Positions 1-5,396 of a stretch of DNA of 5,728 bases are shown piece after piece. Origin of the DNA: Acidimicrobiales bacterium (GTDB taxonomy: Bacteria > Actinomycetota > Acidimicrobiia > Acidimicrobiales > SHLQ01); assembly GCA_013002375.1 (NCBI GenBank), contig JABDJW010000359.1, positions 1-5,728 on the forward strand. Direction: 5' to 3'. Below the pieces are notes generated by a model, which was given only the letters and a program-made list of their open reading frames with translations, did not search any database and had not been told where the DNA came from. Position 1 is the first letter of the stretch, and every line of letters begins with the position of its first letter. The position numbers were made by a program, and so were the translations under genes.

Positions 1-1
1 G

Positions 2-1357
2 GGCAAGCTCGAACAGGAAGACCTCGACATCAAGCCCGAGCTGATCGAACTGCACGACGGCGAGCGACGGAAGATCGGCCCCTTCGATTGCGAGTTCTTG
101 CCCGTCACCCACTCGACCCCGAGCGGGCTGATCACTGCGTTCCATACGCCGCAGGGCATCATTTTGCACTCGTCGGATTTCAAACTCGACCTCACGCCGG
201 TCGACGGTCGCCGCACCAACCTGAGCCGCATCGGTGCGCTTGGTGACGGGCCCGGCGTCCGCCTGCTGCTCTGCGATTCGACCAACGCTGATCAGCCGGG
301 CCAGTCCACGTCGGAGACCTCGGTTGGTGCGGTCATCGCCCAGCTGGTGCACGAAAACGCCGAGCAGCGGTTGATCTTCGGCGCCTTCAGCAGTCACATC
401 CACCGGCTGCAGCAGATCGCCGACGCGGTCGTGCCGCACGGTCGGATCGTGATCCCGATCGGTCGCTCGATGCTGCGTAACTTCACGTTGGCCCGTCAGC
501 TCGGCATGCTGCGCATCCCCGATGCCAACGTCGGCACCGAAAGCGATATCGCTCGATCGGAACCGCACGAGATCTGTGTGGTGTGCACTGGTAGTCAGGC
601 CGAACCGCGTGCGGCGCTCACCATGATGGCCTCGGGCGACAGCAAGTACCTGGAGTTCGGACCGACCGACACCGTGGTGTTCAGCTCACATCCGATCCCG
701 GGGAACGAGGCCGCGGTGTCGCGCCTGCGCAGCAACATCATGCGGACCGGCGCCCACGTCGTGCACAGCGGGCACGTCGATGTACACACGACCGGTCATG
801 GCAAGCAGCACGAACTTCGCACCTTGCACTCGGTCGCTGCGCCGCAGTGGTTCGTGCCGGTCCATGGCGAGTACGAACACCTGGTCGCCCACGTGGAGGT
901 CGCGAAGTCATTGATGCCCGAGAATCGCATCGTCTTTGCTCAAGATGGCGAACAAGTCGTGCTGGACGACGATGGCGTCCGGCTGACCGATGAGCAGGTG
1001 CCGGCCGGACACGTCTACACCGACGGTCATATCGGCTATCTCGATGGATCGGTGATTCACGAACGCCGCATCTTGCGCGACGGTGGCTTCGTGGCGGTCT
1101 TTGCAGTGGTCGACATCGAGAACGGAACCGTGGTGTCCGGGCCGTCGGTCGAGAGTCGCGGCTGGGTCGATGCCCAGGGCGAACACCTCGAGAGCGAATT
1201 GGCCGACGAAGCGTTCGAGGCGGTGGTGGCCGGCCTCGATGAAGGCATCACCGATCTCGACGAGCTCGAGCGCCTGGTCCGCCGAGCGGTGGGCCGCACG
1301 GTGAACGGGCTCACCGGCCGGCGGCCGATGATCGTCCCGCGGCTCGTCCGGTACTGA
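2..1357 (+). CDS. rnj: Ribonuclease J (metallo-beta-lactamase/beta-CASP RNase), 5' end missing
   Basis: RNase J is a cytoplasmic zinc-dependent endo- and 5'-3' exoribonuclease used in mRNA decay and rRNA maturation. The frame is open from base 2, so 451 residues are visible of a usual ~555. The N-terminal part with the HxHxDH zinc motif lies upstream. Visible landmarks: THS at 107-115 (later metal-ligand His), SDFKLD at 173-190 (family TGDFKFD, metal-bridging Asp at 176-178), CDSTNA, the beta-CASP segment FGAFSSHIHRLQQ, VCTGSQAEPRAAL, SSHPIPGNE, then GHGKQHE (His codons 797 and 809) and VPVHGEYEHL (His 863-865). The end RRPMIVP matches the C-terminal domain of the family. Codon 98 (TTG) is an internal Leu, not a start. 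In mycobacteria rnj lies between dapA and ftsK (recalled), and ftsK follows here after one intervening gene. Family assignment is secure; substrate preferences cannot be read from sequence. Confidence 0.95.
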   Translation, partial: GKLEQEDLDIKPELIELHDGERRKIGPFDCEFLPVTHSTPSGLITAFHTPQGIILHSSDFKLDLTPVDGRRTNLSRIGALGDGPGVRLLLCDSTNADQPGQSTSETSVGAVIAQLVHENAEQRLIFGAFSSHIHRLQQIADAVVPHGRIVIPIGRSMLRNFTLARQLGMLRIPDANVGTESDIARSEPHEICVVCTGSQAEPRAALTMMASGDSKYLEFGPTDTVVFSSHPIPGNEAAVSRLRSNIMRTGAHVVHSGHVDVHTTGHGKQHELRTLHSVAAPQWFVPVHGEYEHLVAHVEVAKSLMPENRIVFAQDGEQVVLDDDGVRLTDEQVPAGHVYTDGHIGYLDGSVIHERRILRDGGFVAVFAVVDIENGTVVSGPSVESRGWVDAQGEHLESELADEAFEAVVAGLDEGITDLDELERLVRRAVGRTVNGLTGRRPMIVPRLVRY

Positions 1358-1368
1358 CGCCGGCCGGT
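1313..1368. terminator. 11-bp inverted repeat spanning the convergent gene ends, possible bidirectional terminator
   Basis: ACCGGCCGGCG at 1313-1323 is the exact reverse complement of CGCCGGCCGGT at 1358-1368. The arms are separated by 34 nt that hold the last codons of rnj. The second arm fills the 10-bp gap and reaches the last base of the flavoprotein stop codon. No U-tract follows on either strand, and CCGGCCGG is itself palindromic, so each arm could fold or recur by chance in GC-rich DNA. A role in ending both convergent transcripts is inference. Confidence 0.3.
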
Positions 1369-2006
1369 CAGTAGAGCTCGTGCTCGTAGTCAGCCTCGAG
1401 CGCGTCGGCGACGACGGCCTCGACGGTGGGGTCGCCGGCCTTCGCTGCAAACTGTTTCGCAATCGGCGAGCCGGCGTCGGTGGACCACGTGTCGGCGTGC
1501 CACACCTTCGAGCGAATGAAGGCCTTGCCGCAGTGGAAGAAGCACTCGTCGATGCTCACTCGAGTCGCCAACAGCGCCGGCTTCCCCTGCATGCTCAGCT
1601 GCTCGAGCAGCTCCGGGTCGCGCCGAATCTCGGCCGTGCCGTTGATCCGCAGCGTCTCGCGTCGGCCGGGCACCACGAAGATCAAACCAATGCGCCCGGT
1701 CTCGACGATGTTGCGCAGGCCGAACGCCAGTCGGTTGCCCTTCCGTTCGGGCAAGAGCAGTTCGCCCGATGGCGTGACGTGCACGAACCCCGGAGCGTCG
1801 CCCTTCGGCGAAACGTCGAGGTTGCCCGCCGCATCGTTGGTCGCCACGACCACCAGAGGCGACTCGGCCACGAATTCGCGAGTGGTGGGATCGAGCTGTG
1901 AGTCGATCTTGTCGCGGACGAACTGCGGCGCGACACCGAGCACCTCCTCGAGCGCAGCGACGCTGTCCACCGCGCCGTCGGCGGTCGGCTGGGGGCTCGA
2001 ACTCAT
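1368..2006 (-). CDS. FMN-dependent pyridoxamine 5'-phosphate oxidase-like flavoprotein (MSMEG_1061/DR2398-type)
   Basis: This 212-residue protein belongs to the split-barrel FMN-binding PPOX superfamily, cytosolic and usually dimeric. Visible blocks: residues 44-58 (EFVAESPLVVVAT, first barrel strand), SPKGD at 66-70 followed by GFV, ERKGNR at 87-92 (likely flavin phosphate contact), GLIFVVPGRRETLRINGTAEI across 107-127, and the subfamily signature HCGKAFIRSKVW at 158-169. From memory these fit the MSMEG_1061 (DR2398) subgroup, whose members lack a proven substrate; flavin- or F420-linked redox chemistry or FMN storage are possibilities. ATG 2004-2006 is chosen because GGAG lies six bases upstream (2013-2016) and homology begins after it. 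The frame stays open far upstream, but that extension runs through the ftsK promoter region into ftsK. It is transcribed against rnj and divergently from ftsK. Confidence 0.88.
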   Translation of the reverse strand: MSSSPQPTADGAVDSVAALEEVLGVAPQFVRDKIDSQLDPTTREFVAESPLVVVATNDAAGNLDVSPKGDAPGFVHVTPSGELLLPERKGNRLAFGLRNIVETGRIGLIFVVPGRRETLRINGTAEIRRDPELLEQLSMQGKPALLATRVSIDECFFHCGKAFIRSKVWHADTWSTDAGSPIAKQFAAKAGDPTVEAVVADALEADYEHELY

Positions 2007-2012
2007 GATGGT

Positions 2013-2044
2013 CTCCGGATCGAGAACGGTCGTACTCGACACTA
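2013..2044 (-). promoter_or_regulatory. Putative -10 box and Shine-Dalgarno for the flavoprotein gene
   Basis: On the minus strand TAGTGT (complement of 2039-2044) fits the TANNNT pattern of actinobacterial -10 boxes. GGAG (complement of 2013-2016) sits six bases before the ATG. I see no convincing -35 hexamer 16-18 bases upstream. The ribosome binding site is the stronger half of this call. Confidence 0.4.
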
Positions 2045-2197
2045 GGCGAACGTTGCCACCCCGCAGCCAGCCGTGTGGGGCGGGGGGACTTTTGTCTTTC
2101 GGCGATTGATCCCACGGGGGGCGGGCGATCTCGCCGAAAACCGCACGGTTCGCGCGCTCGGTAGTGAATGCGCCGCGGATCGCGCGGTTGCTGGTGT

Positions 2198-2203
2198 TAG
2201 CTT
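2198..2203 (+). promoter_or_regulatory. Possible -10 hexamer for a leaderless ftsK transcript
   Basis: TAGCTT ends 10 bases before the preferred GTG start at 2214, and GTG is preceded by GTTGCTGCT, with no purine-rich Shine-Dalgarno. That arrangement suits a transcript beginning at or just before the start codon, common in actinobacteria. There is no clear -35. This is a weak pattern call. Confidence 0.22.
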
Positions 2204-2213
2204 TGTTGCTGCT

Positions 2214-4748
2214 GTGGCTGCGACGAAGACAAGAACCTCCAAGAAAACGTCCAAGAAGGCTCCTGCGCGAGGCTCGAAGAAGAAGGCCCCGGCGCGGGCA
2301 TCGAGCAAACGAGGCAAGAAAGGCTCGTCTCGAGGCGGCGCCCCGGAGCCGATCTTCGGCGGACAGGCGCTCGATGTCTGGGGGGTGGCGATGGTGTTGT
2401 TCGGCATCGTCGCGATCTTCAGCATCTACCTGCCGGCCACCGGCCTGTTGGGTCGGGGCATCGATTCCGGAACCAGTTGGCTGCTCGGACTCATTCGCTT
2501 CCTCGTGCCGCCGGCCGCGATCGCCGCGGGCGTCGGTCTGATCCAGGCCGACAATGACGACTACAGCATCCCGGACCGTTACACGATCGGCGGGTTGCTG
2601 GCGATGGGCAGCACCACCGGCCTCTTGCACCTGGTCCGATCACAACCGCAGTGGGGCGCCGAGAACGAGGTCTTTGGCCGTGCCGGCGGCGTCATTGGTT
2701 TGGCCGTGGCCGAACCAATGCAGAACCTGGCCGCCACGTGGGGCACCGTTCTGGTCCTGCTGGCGATGGGTCTGGTTTCCTTTCTGCTGCTCACCGGCAC
2801 ACCGATGTCGGTGGTGGCCGAGTGGTGCAGCACCCGCCTCCAGCCCCTGCTGCAACGCTCGCCCGGTCTGCGTGAAGCCGATCTCGATCCCACCCTGTTC
2901 GATGCCAACGGCGACCCCCGGGTCGTCGATGCCGGCACCGGCGAGATCACGCCCCAGATCACGGCTCAGGCCGACGAGCCAGCCGCTGAAGAGGAATCCG
3001 TCTACATCGACCTCAGCGACCGGGCCGAGTCCGCCCGCGAGCCCGAACCGGAGGAACCAGCGGTCGAGGCCGAAGAGAGTGGCTTCGACACCGAGGCGAT
3101 CAAGCCGTTCGTCAACGTGCCCAACATGGAAACCGCTGCGCCGGCCGAGCCGGATCTCGATGTTCGGCCCCCCGAAGGTTCTTCCTGGGTGCTGCCCCCG
3201 ATGGCCTTGCTCAGCCGATCGGCATCGAAGCAGGTCGACACCGGCAAGGTCGAAGCCCGCGGCCGCTTACTCGAGGCTGCGCTGGCTGAACACGGGGTCG
3301 AGACCCGCTTGGTCGGGATGACGGTCGGGCCGACCGTGACCCGCTTCGAACTGGAGCTCGGCCGTGGGGTCAAGGTCTCTAAGGTCACGAGCCTGCAGAA
3401 CGACATCGCCTACGCGATGGCATCGCCCGATGTTCGTATCCTGGCCCCGATCCCCGGTCGTCAGGCCATCGGGGTCGAGGTGCCGAACACCGACCGCGAC
3501 GTTGTTGCCGTCGGCGACATCTTGGCGTCGGATGAAGCGCGCAAGGCGACCCACCCGCTCGAGGTTGCCGTCGGCCGCGACATCAACGGTCGCTCGATCA
3601 TGATGAACCTCGCAACGATGCCGCACATTCTCATCGCCGGGCAGACCGGCGCCGGCAAATCGTCGGGTCTGAACTCGATCATCACGTCGATCATGATGCG
3701 GGCCACGCCCGATCAGGTCCGCATGGTCCTCATCGACCCCAAGCGGGTCGAGATGGGGCAGTACGACCGCATCCCCCACCTGCTCACCGCGCCGGTCACC
3801 GATCCGAAGAAGGCGGCCAACGCCTTGGCGTGGGCGGTCCGCGAGATGGAGCGCCGGTACGACCTGCTGTCCGAGGTCGGCTTCCGCGACATCACCGGCT
3901 ACAACGCCGCGGTCGAGGCGGGCGAGATCGAGCCGAAGCTGGGCGAACTCGACGACGACGGCACGCCGAAGTCCTATCGGGCGCTGCCCTTCATCCTGGT
4001 GGTCGTCGACGAGCTCGCCGACCTGATGATGGTCGCCGCGCGCGACGTCGAGGAATCGGTCTGTCGGCTGGCGCAGATGGCGCGTGCCGTCGGCATCCAC
4101 CTGGTCATCGCGACCCAGCGTCCGTCGGTCAACGTCATCACCGGCCTCATCAAGGCCAACGTTCCCGCCCGGATCGCCTTCAAGGTCTCGAGCCTGACTG
4201 ACTCCCGCGTGATCCTCGACCAACAGGGCGCCGAGCGGCTGGTCGGCCGGGGCGACTTGCTCATGCAGGGCCCGTCGTCGGCGACCGCAAACCGAATCCA
4301 GGGTTGCTGGGTCGAAGAGTCCGAGGTGCGGAAGATCGTCAAGCACTGGCGAGCGCAGGCCCAGCAGGTCACGTACGACGACGGCGTCGCGGTCGATGGC
4401 TCGGGCACCCCCGCCCGAGCATCGGTCGGAGCAGCGACCGGTGGCGAACAGCTCGCCATCGAGGTCCCCCCCCAACCGGTTGCCTCGATCACCGACGACC
4501 GGCCGGCCGGCTTCGCCGGTGGCGACGAAGACGATGAACTGCTGATGCAGGCGGTGGAGCTCGTCGTGAACAGCCAACTCGGTTCGACCTCGATGCTGCA
4601 GCGCAAGCTGCGGGTCGGCTTCGCCCGAGCCGGTCGCCTGATGGACCTGCTGGAGGAAAAGGGCGTCGTCGGTCCGAGCGAGGGTTCGAAGGCCCGCGCG
4701 GTCAACATGTCGCCCGAGCAGCTGGAGCAGCTCAAAGCCCAGATGTAG
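2214..4748 (+). CDS. ftsK: DNA translocase FtsK/SpoIIIE
   Basis: FtsK is a septum-anchored hexameric ATPase that pumps chromosomal DNA during division and directs dimer resolution. From GTG 2214 the protein has 844 residues. Residues 1-45 are rich in Lys, Arg, Ala and Ser. Hydrophobic segments lie near 55-76, 88-110, 123-142, ~156-173 and 175-195, consistent with a four-helix membrane domain (123-142 and 156-173 are weaker). An acidic linker follows to about 300. The motor's alpha domain begins around 346 (VEARGRLLEAAL). Walker A GQTGAGKS is at 476-483, Walker B VVVDE ends at 599-600, and IATQRPSVNVITGLIKANVPARIAF is the FtsK signature, mentioned here by its ends IATQRP and RIAF. A Pro/Gly linker leads to the DNA-reading winged-helix gamma domain, ~774-830 (GSTSMLQRKLRVGFARAGRL). 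The GTG start is preferred because the basic tail begins there; GTG 2073 would add 47 residues. No defect is seen. Confidence 0.96.
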   Translation: MAATKTRTSKKTSKKAPARGSKKKAPARASSKRGKKGSSRGGAPEPIFGGQALDVWGVAMVLFGIVAIFSIYLPATGLLGRGIDSGTSWLLGLIRFLVPPAAIAAGVGLIQADNDDYSIPDRYTIGGLLAMGSTTGLLHLVRSQPQWGAENEVFGRAGGVIGLAVAEPMQNLAATWGTVLVLLAMGLVSFLLLTGTPMSVVAEWCSTRLQPLLQRSPGLREADLDPTLFDANGDPRVVDAGTGEITPQITAQADEPAAEEESVYIDLSDRAESAREPEPEEPAVEAEESGFDTEAIKPFVNVPNMETAAPAEPDLDVRPPEGSSWVLPPMALLSRSASKQVDTGKVEARGRLLEAALAEHGVETRLVGMTVGPTVTRFELELGRGVKVSKVTSLQNDIAYAMASPDVRILAPIPGRQAIGVEVPNTDRDVVAVGDILASDEARKATHPLEVAVGRDINGRSIMMNLATMPHILIAGQTGAGKSSGLNSIITSIMMRATPDQVRMVLIDPKRVEMGQYDRIPHLLTAPVTDPKKAANALAWAVREMERRYDLLSEVGFRDITGYNAAVEAGEIEPKLGELDDDGTPKSYRALPFILVVVDELADLMMVAARDVEESVCRLAQMARAVGIHLVIATQRPSVNVITGLIKANVPARIAFKVSSLTDSRVILDQQGAERLVGRGDLLMQGPSSATANRIQGCWVEESEVRKIVKHWRAQAQQVTYDDGVAVDGSGTPARASVGAATGGEQLAIEVPPQPVASITDDRPAGFAGGDEDDELLMQAVELVVNSQLGSTSMLQRKLRVGFARAGRLMDLLEEKGVVGPSEGSKARAVNMSPEQLEQLKAQM

Positions 4749-4754
4749 ATGTCG

Positions 4755-4778
4755 CGGGCCGAGATCTCGCGCGGCCCG
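4755..4778 (+). terminator. GC-rich stem-loop just after ftsK
   Basis: CGGGCCG at 4755-4761 pairs perfectly with CGGCCCG at 4772-4778 around a 10-nt loop, beginning six bases after the ftsK stop. The loop overlaps a 10-bp palindrome CGAGATCTCG (4760-4769), so an alternative fold exists. No T-run follows, as is frequent for actinobacterial terminators. A terminator is plausible because the next gene seems to have its own promoter immediately downstream. Confidence 0.42.
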
Positions 4779-4794
4779 GATACACGCCGCGGGC

Positions 4795-4800
4795 TACGCT
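4795..4800 (+). promoter_or_regulatory. -10 box TACGCT for the leaderless small membrane protein gene
   Basis: TACGCT fits the TANNNT consensus and ends seven bases before the G of GTG 4807, so transcription should begin on or beside the start codon. No Shine-Dalgarno is present in GGCGCA between them, which agrees with leaderless translation. A -35 match is not evident. Confidence 0.5.
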
Positions 4801-4806
4801 GGCGCA

Positions 4807-5055
4807 GTGGACTCTGAACCGCGAGCCGAACCGGTGGATCCCGGGATGGACTCCAAGGCCGACCTGCACATCTTCACCCGGTTCACGCTGTTCAGCCTCG
4901 TTGCGGTGGTCATCGTCGGGTTCGTGGCCGCATTGCTGACCGGCGAGTGGCTGTTCGCGGGATTGATGTTGGCCGCGTACCTCGTCGTCACCGCTCTCCA
5001 GTGGTACGCGGCCTACCGCCGGGCCCAGGCCGGCGGTTTCACCGGCGAGTTCTGA
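4807..5055 (+). CDS. Small two-helix membrane protein, function unknown
   Basis: I do not recognise this 82-residue protein. A polar acidic N-terminus (1-21) precedes two hydrophobic segments at about 28-44 (LFSLVAVVIVGFVAALL) and 48-69 (WLFAGLMLAAYLVVTALQWY), joined by the tight turn TGE. A basic YRRAQ stretch at 70-74 suggests the C-terminus is cytoplasmic, making a helical hairpin with both ends inside. The start is GTG 4807, supported by the -10 box seven bases upstream; ATG 4846 (residue 14) is the alternative. It lies 58 bp after ftsK behind a hairpin, so it is probably transcribed separately. Codon usage is GC-rich at third positions like its neighbours, which supports real coding. A link to cell division is only suggested by position. 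Confidence 0.72.
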   Translation: MDSEPRAEPVDPGMDSKADLHIFTRFTLFSLVAVVIVGFVAALLTGEWLFAGLMLAAYLVVTALQWYAAYRRAQAGGFTGEF

Positions 5056-5078
5056 GTTTCCCGCTGCGCTCGGGCACT

Positions 5079-5114
5079 CGACGATTCGTCGCCAGCAACC
5101 CCAGATGAGGTTGC
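5079..5114 (+). terminator. Two small stem-loops after the membrane protein gene, possible terminator
   Basis: CGACG-ATT-CGTCG at 5079-5091 is a perfect five-pair hairpin with a three-base loop. GCAACC at 5095-5100 pairs with GGTTGC at 5109-5114 around an eight-base loop. They begin 24 bases after the stop codon at 5055. No T-run follows. They may serve as a terminator, or may be the left margin of the adjoining repeat element. Confidence 0.3.
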
Positions 5115-5130
5115 CTCGCTCCTCACGCTT

Positions 5131-5157
5131 GGGGTCAGGTCTACGTTGGACCCCGCG
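5131..5157 (+). repeat. Repeat unit 1 (left outer)
   Basis: It begins GGGGTCAGGTCT and ends TTGGACC followed by CCGCG. GGTC (5138-5141) and GACC (5149-5152) can form a four-pair stem with loop TACGTTG. Its first 22 bases are identical to those of unit 2. Confidence 0.85.
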
Positions 5158-5164
5158 AACCAGT

Positions 5165-5191
5165 GGGGTCAGGTCTACGTTGGACCTTGCG
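5165..5191 (+). repeat. Repeat unit 2 (left inner)
   Basis: It is identical to unit 1 over 22 bases, including the T just before it, and ends in TTGCG. It starts exactly 34 bases after unit 1. Its end CCTTGCG (5185-5191) is also the reverse complement of CGCAAGG at 5223-5229 in the core. Confidence 0.85.
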
Positions 5192-5283
5192 GCCGAGGCT
5201 TCGTTGATATTCCAACGGGTGACGCAAGGGTGATCGCCGCCACGGGCGCAGGCCGATTGTTGAAATTGCAGTCCTGGCGCTCG
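5192..5283. other. Structured core of the repeat element
   Basis: The 92-bp core contains CGTTG-ATATTC-CAACG at 5202-5217, nested inside the CCTTGCG/CGCAAGG pair (5185-5191 with 5223-5229). A second fold starts with GCGCAGG at 5246-5252 and ends with CCTGGCGC at 5273-5280, with one bulged G. A 12-bp motif recurs with two changes: GTTGATATTCCA (5203-5214) and GTTGAAATTGCA (5259-5270). These stretches are AT-richer than surrounding genes. It does not fold as a tRNA. Confidence 0.5.
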
Positions 5284-5310
5284 CGCAGGGTCCATCTGAG
5301 ACCTGACCCC
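5284..5310 (-). repeat. Repeat unit 3 (right inner, inverted, divergent loop)
   Basis: Read on the minus strand it begins GGGGTCAGGTCT and ends ATGGACC then CTGCG. It differs from units 1 and 2 at three of 22 positions, all in the predicted loop (TCAGATG instead of TACGTTG), while the GGTC/GACC stem is intact. Confidence 0.8.
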
Positions 5311-5317
5311 ACGCCCG

Positions 5318-5344
5318 CGCAGGATCCAACGTAGACCTGACCCC
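5318..5344 (-). repeat. Repeat unit 4 (right outer, inverted)
   Basis: Read on the minus strand it matches unit 1 at 21 of 22 positions and is followed by CTGCG. The one change turns GGACC into GGATC, which replaces a G-C pair with a G-U wobble in the small stem. It lies exactly 34 bases from unit 3. Confidence 0.82.
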
Positions 5345-5396
5345 GGGCTGGCGGGGTGGCAGTATGGCGGGGTGATCGCAAACGTTTGGGGGCGGT

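Larger units (their letters stand above)
2007..2213. other. Divergent intergenic spacer between the flavoprotein gene and ftsK
   Basis: These 207 bases separate two divergent starts and should hold both promoters. They contain a G-rich run near 2077-2087 and a near-palindrome GGCGA-TC-TCGCC at 2124-2135 that could be an operator but may be chance. The ftsK frame is open back to GTG 2073, so part of the spacer would be coding if that start were used. The translated stretch 2073-2213 resembles no conserved FtsK part that I recognise. Confidence 0.5.
5131..5344. mobile_element. Composite inverted-repeat element (REP/MITE-like), non-autonomous
   Basis: The two 61-bp ends (5131-5191 and 5284-5344) align as gap-free inverted repeats with 50 of 61 positions matching by hand count. 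Each end holds two copies of a 27-bp unit on a 34-bp period, with a 7-bp linker. Units on the left read forward and those on the right read in reverse. A 92-bp core lies between. Five of the eleven mismatches fall in the linkers. No open frame in it resembles a transposase, and I find no clear target duplication. From memory, GGGGTCAGGTCT-type intergenic repeats occur in many bacteria and some lie near IS200-like or RAYT transposase genes; membership here is inference. The symmetry makes chance implausible, but mobility is not proven by one copy. Confidence 0.6.
5056..5396. other. 341-bp gene-free region holding hairpins and a composite repeat element
   Basis: No convincing gene lies here. 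The left part (5056-5130) has small palindromes. The middle (5131-5344) is an inverted composite repeat. The right part (5345-5396) should contain the amidohydrolase promoter: TATGGC at 5363-5368 is a loose -10 candidate, and GGGGG at 5388-5392 is a ribosome-binding candidate four bases before ATG. Short open frames through the region on both strands follow the repeats and resemble no protein I know. Confidence 0.75.

Noticed and set aside
98..100. TTG as the start codon of RNase J
   Set aside because: The same frame is open to base 2 and encodes conserved RNase J sequence (IGPFDCEFLPVTHS) through this codon, so it is an internal Leu.
2007..2630. Long minus-strand extension of the flavoprotein frame, giving 420 residues
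   Set aside because: The added 208 residues are low-complexity and basic, run antisense into ftsK, and the conserved flavoprotein begins after ATG 2006 with a good GGAG.
3267..4577. 436-residue minus-strand open frame inside ftsK
   Set aside because: It is the antisense shadow of the motor domain; composition is Asp/Arg/Val/His-rich with no recognisable domain.
5192..5283. tRNA-like or riboswitch-like RNA in the core
   Set aside because: No cloverleaf, anticodon stem or CCA-type end can be drawn, and no known riboswitch motif is recognised.
5131..5344. CRISPR array
   Set aside because: There are only two units per orientation with 7-12-bp spacers and inverted halves; CRISPR repeats are direct with longer unique spacers, and no cas gene is present.
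5056..5396. Remnant transposase or insertion sequence
   Set aside because: No frame in the spacer shows HUH, DDE or other transposase motifs, and no clear target duplication flanks 5131-5344.
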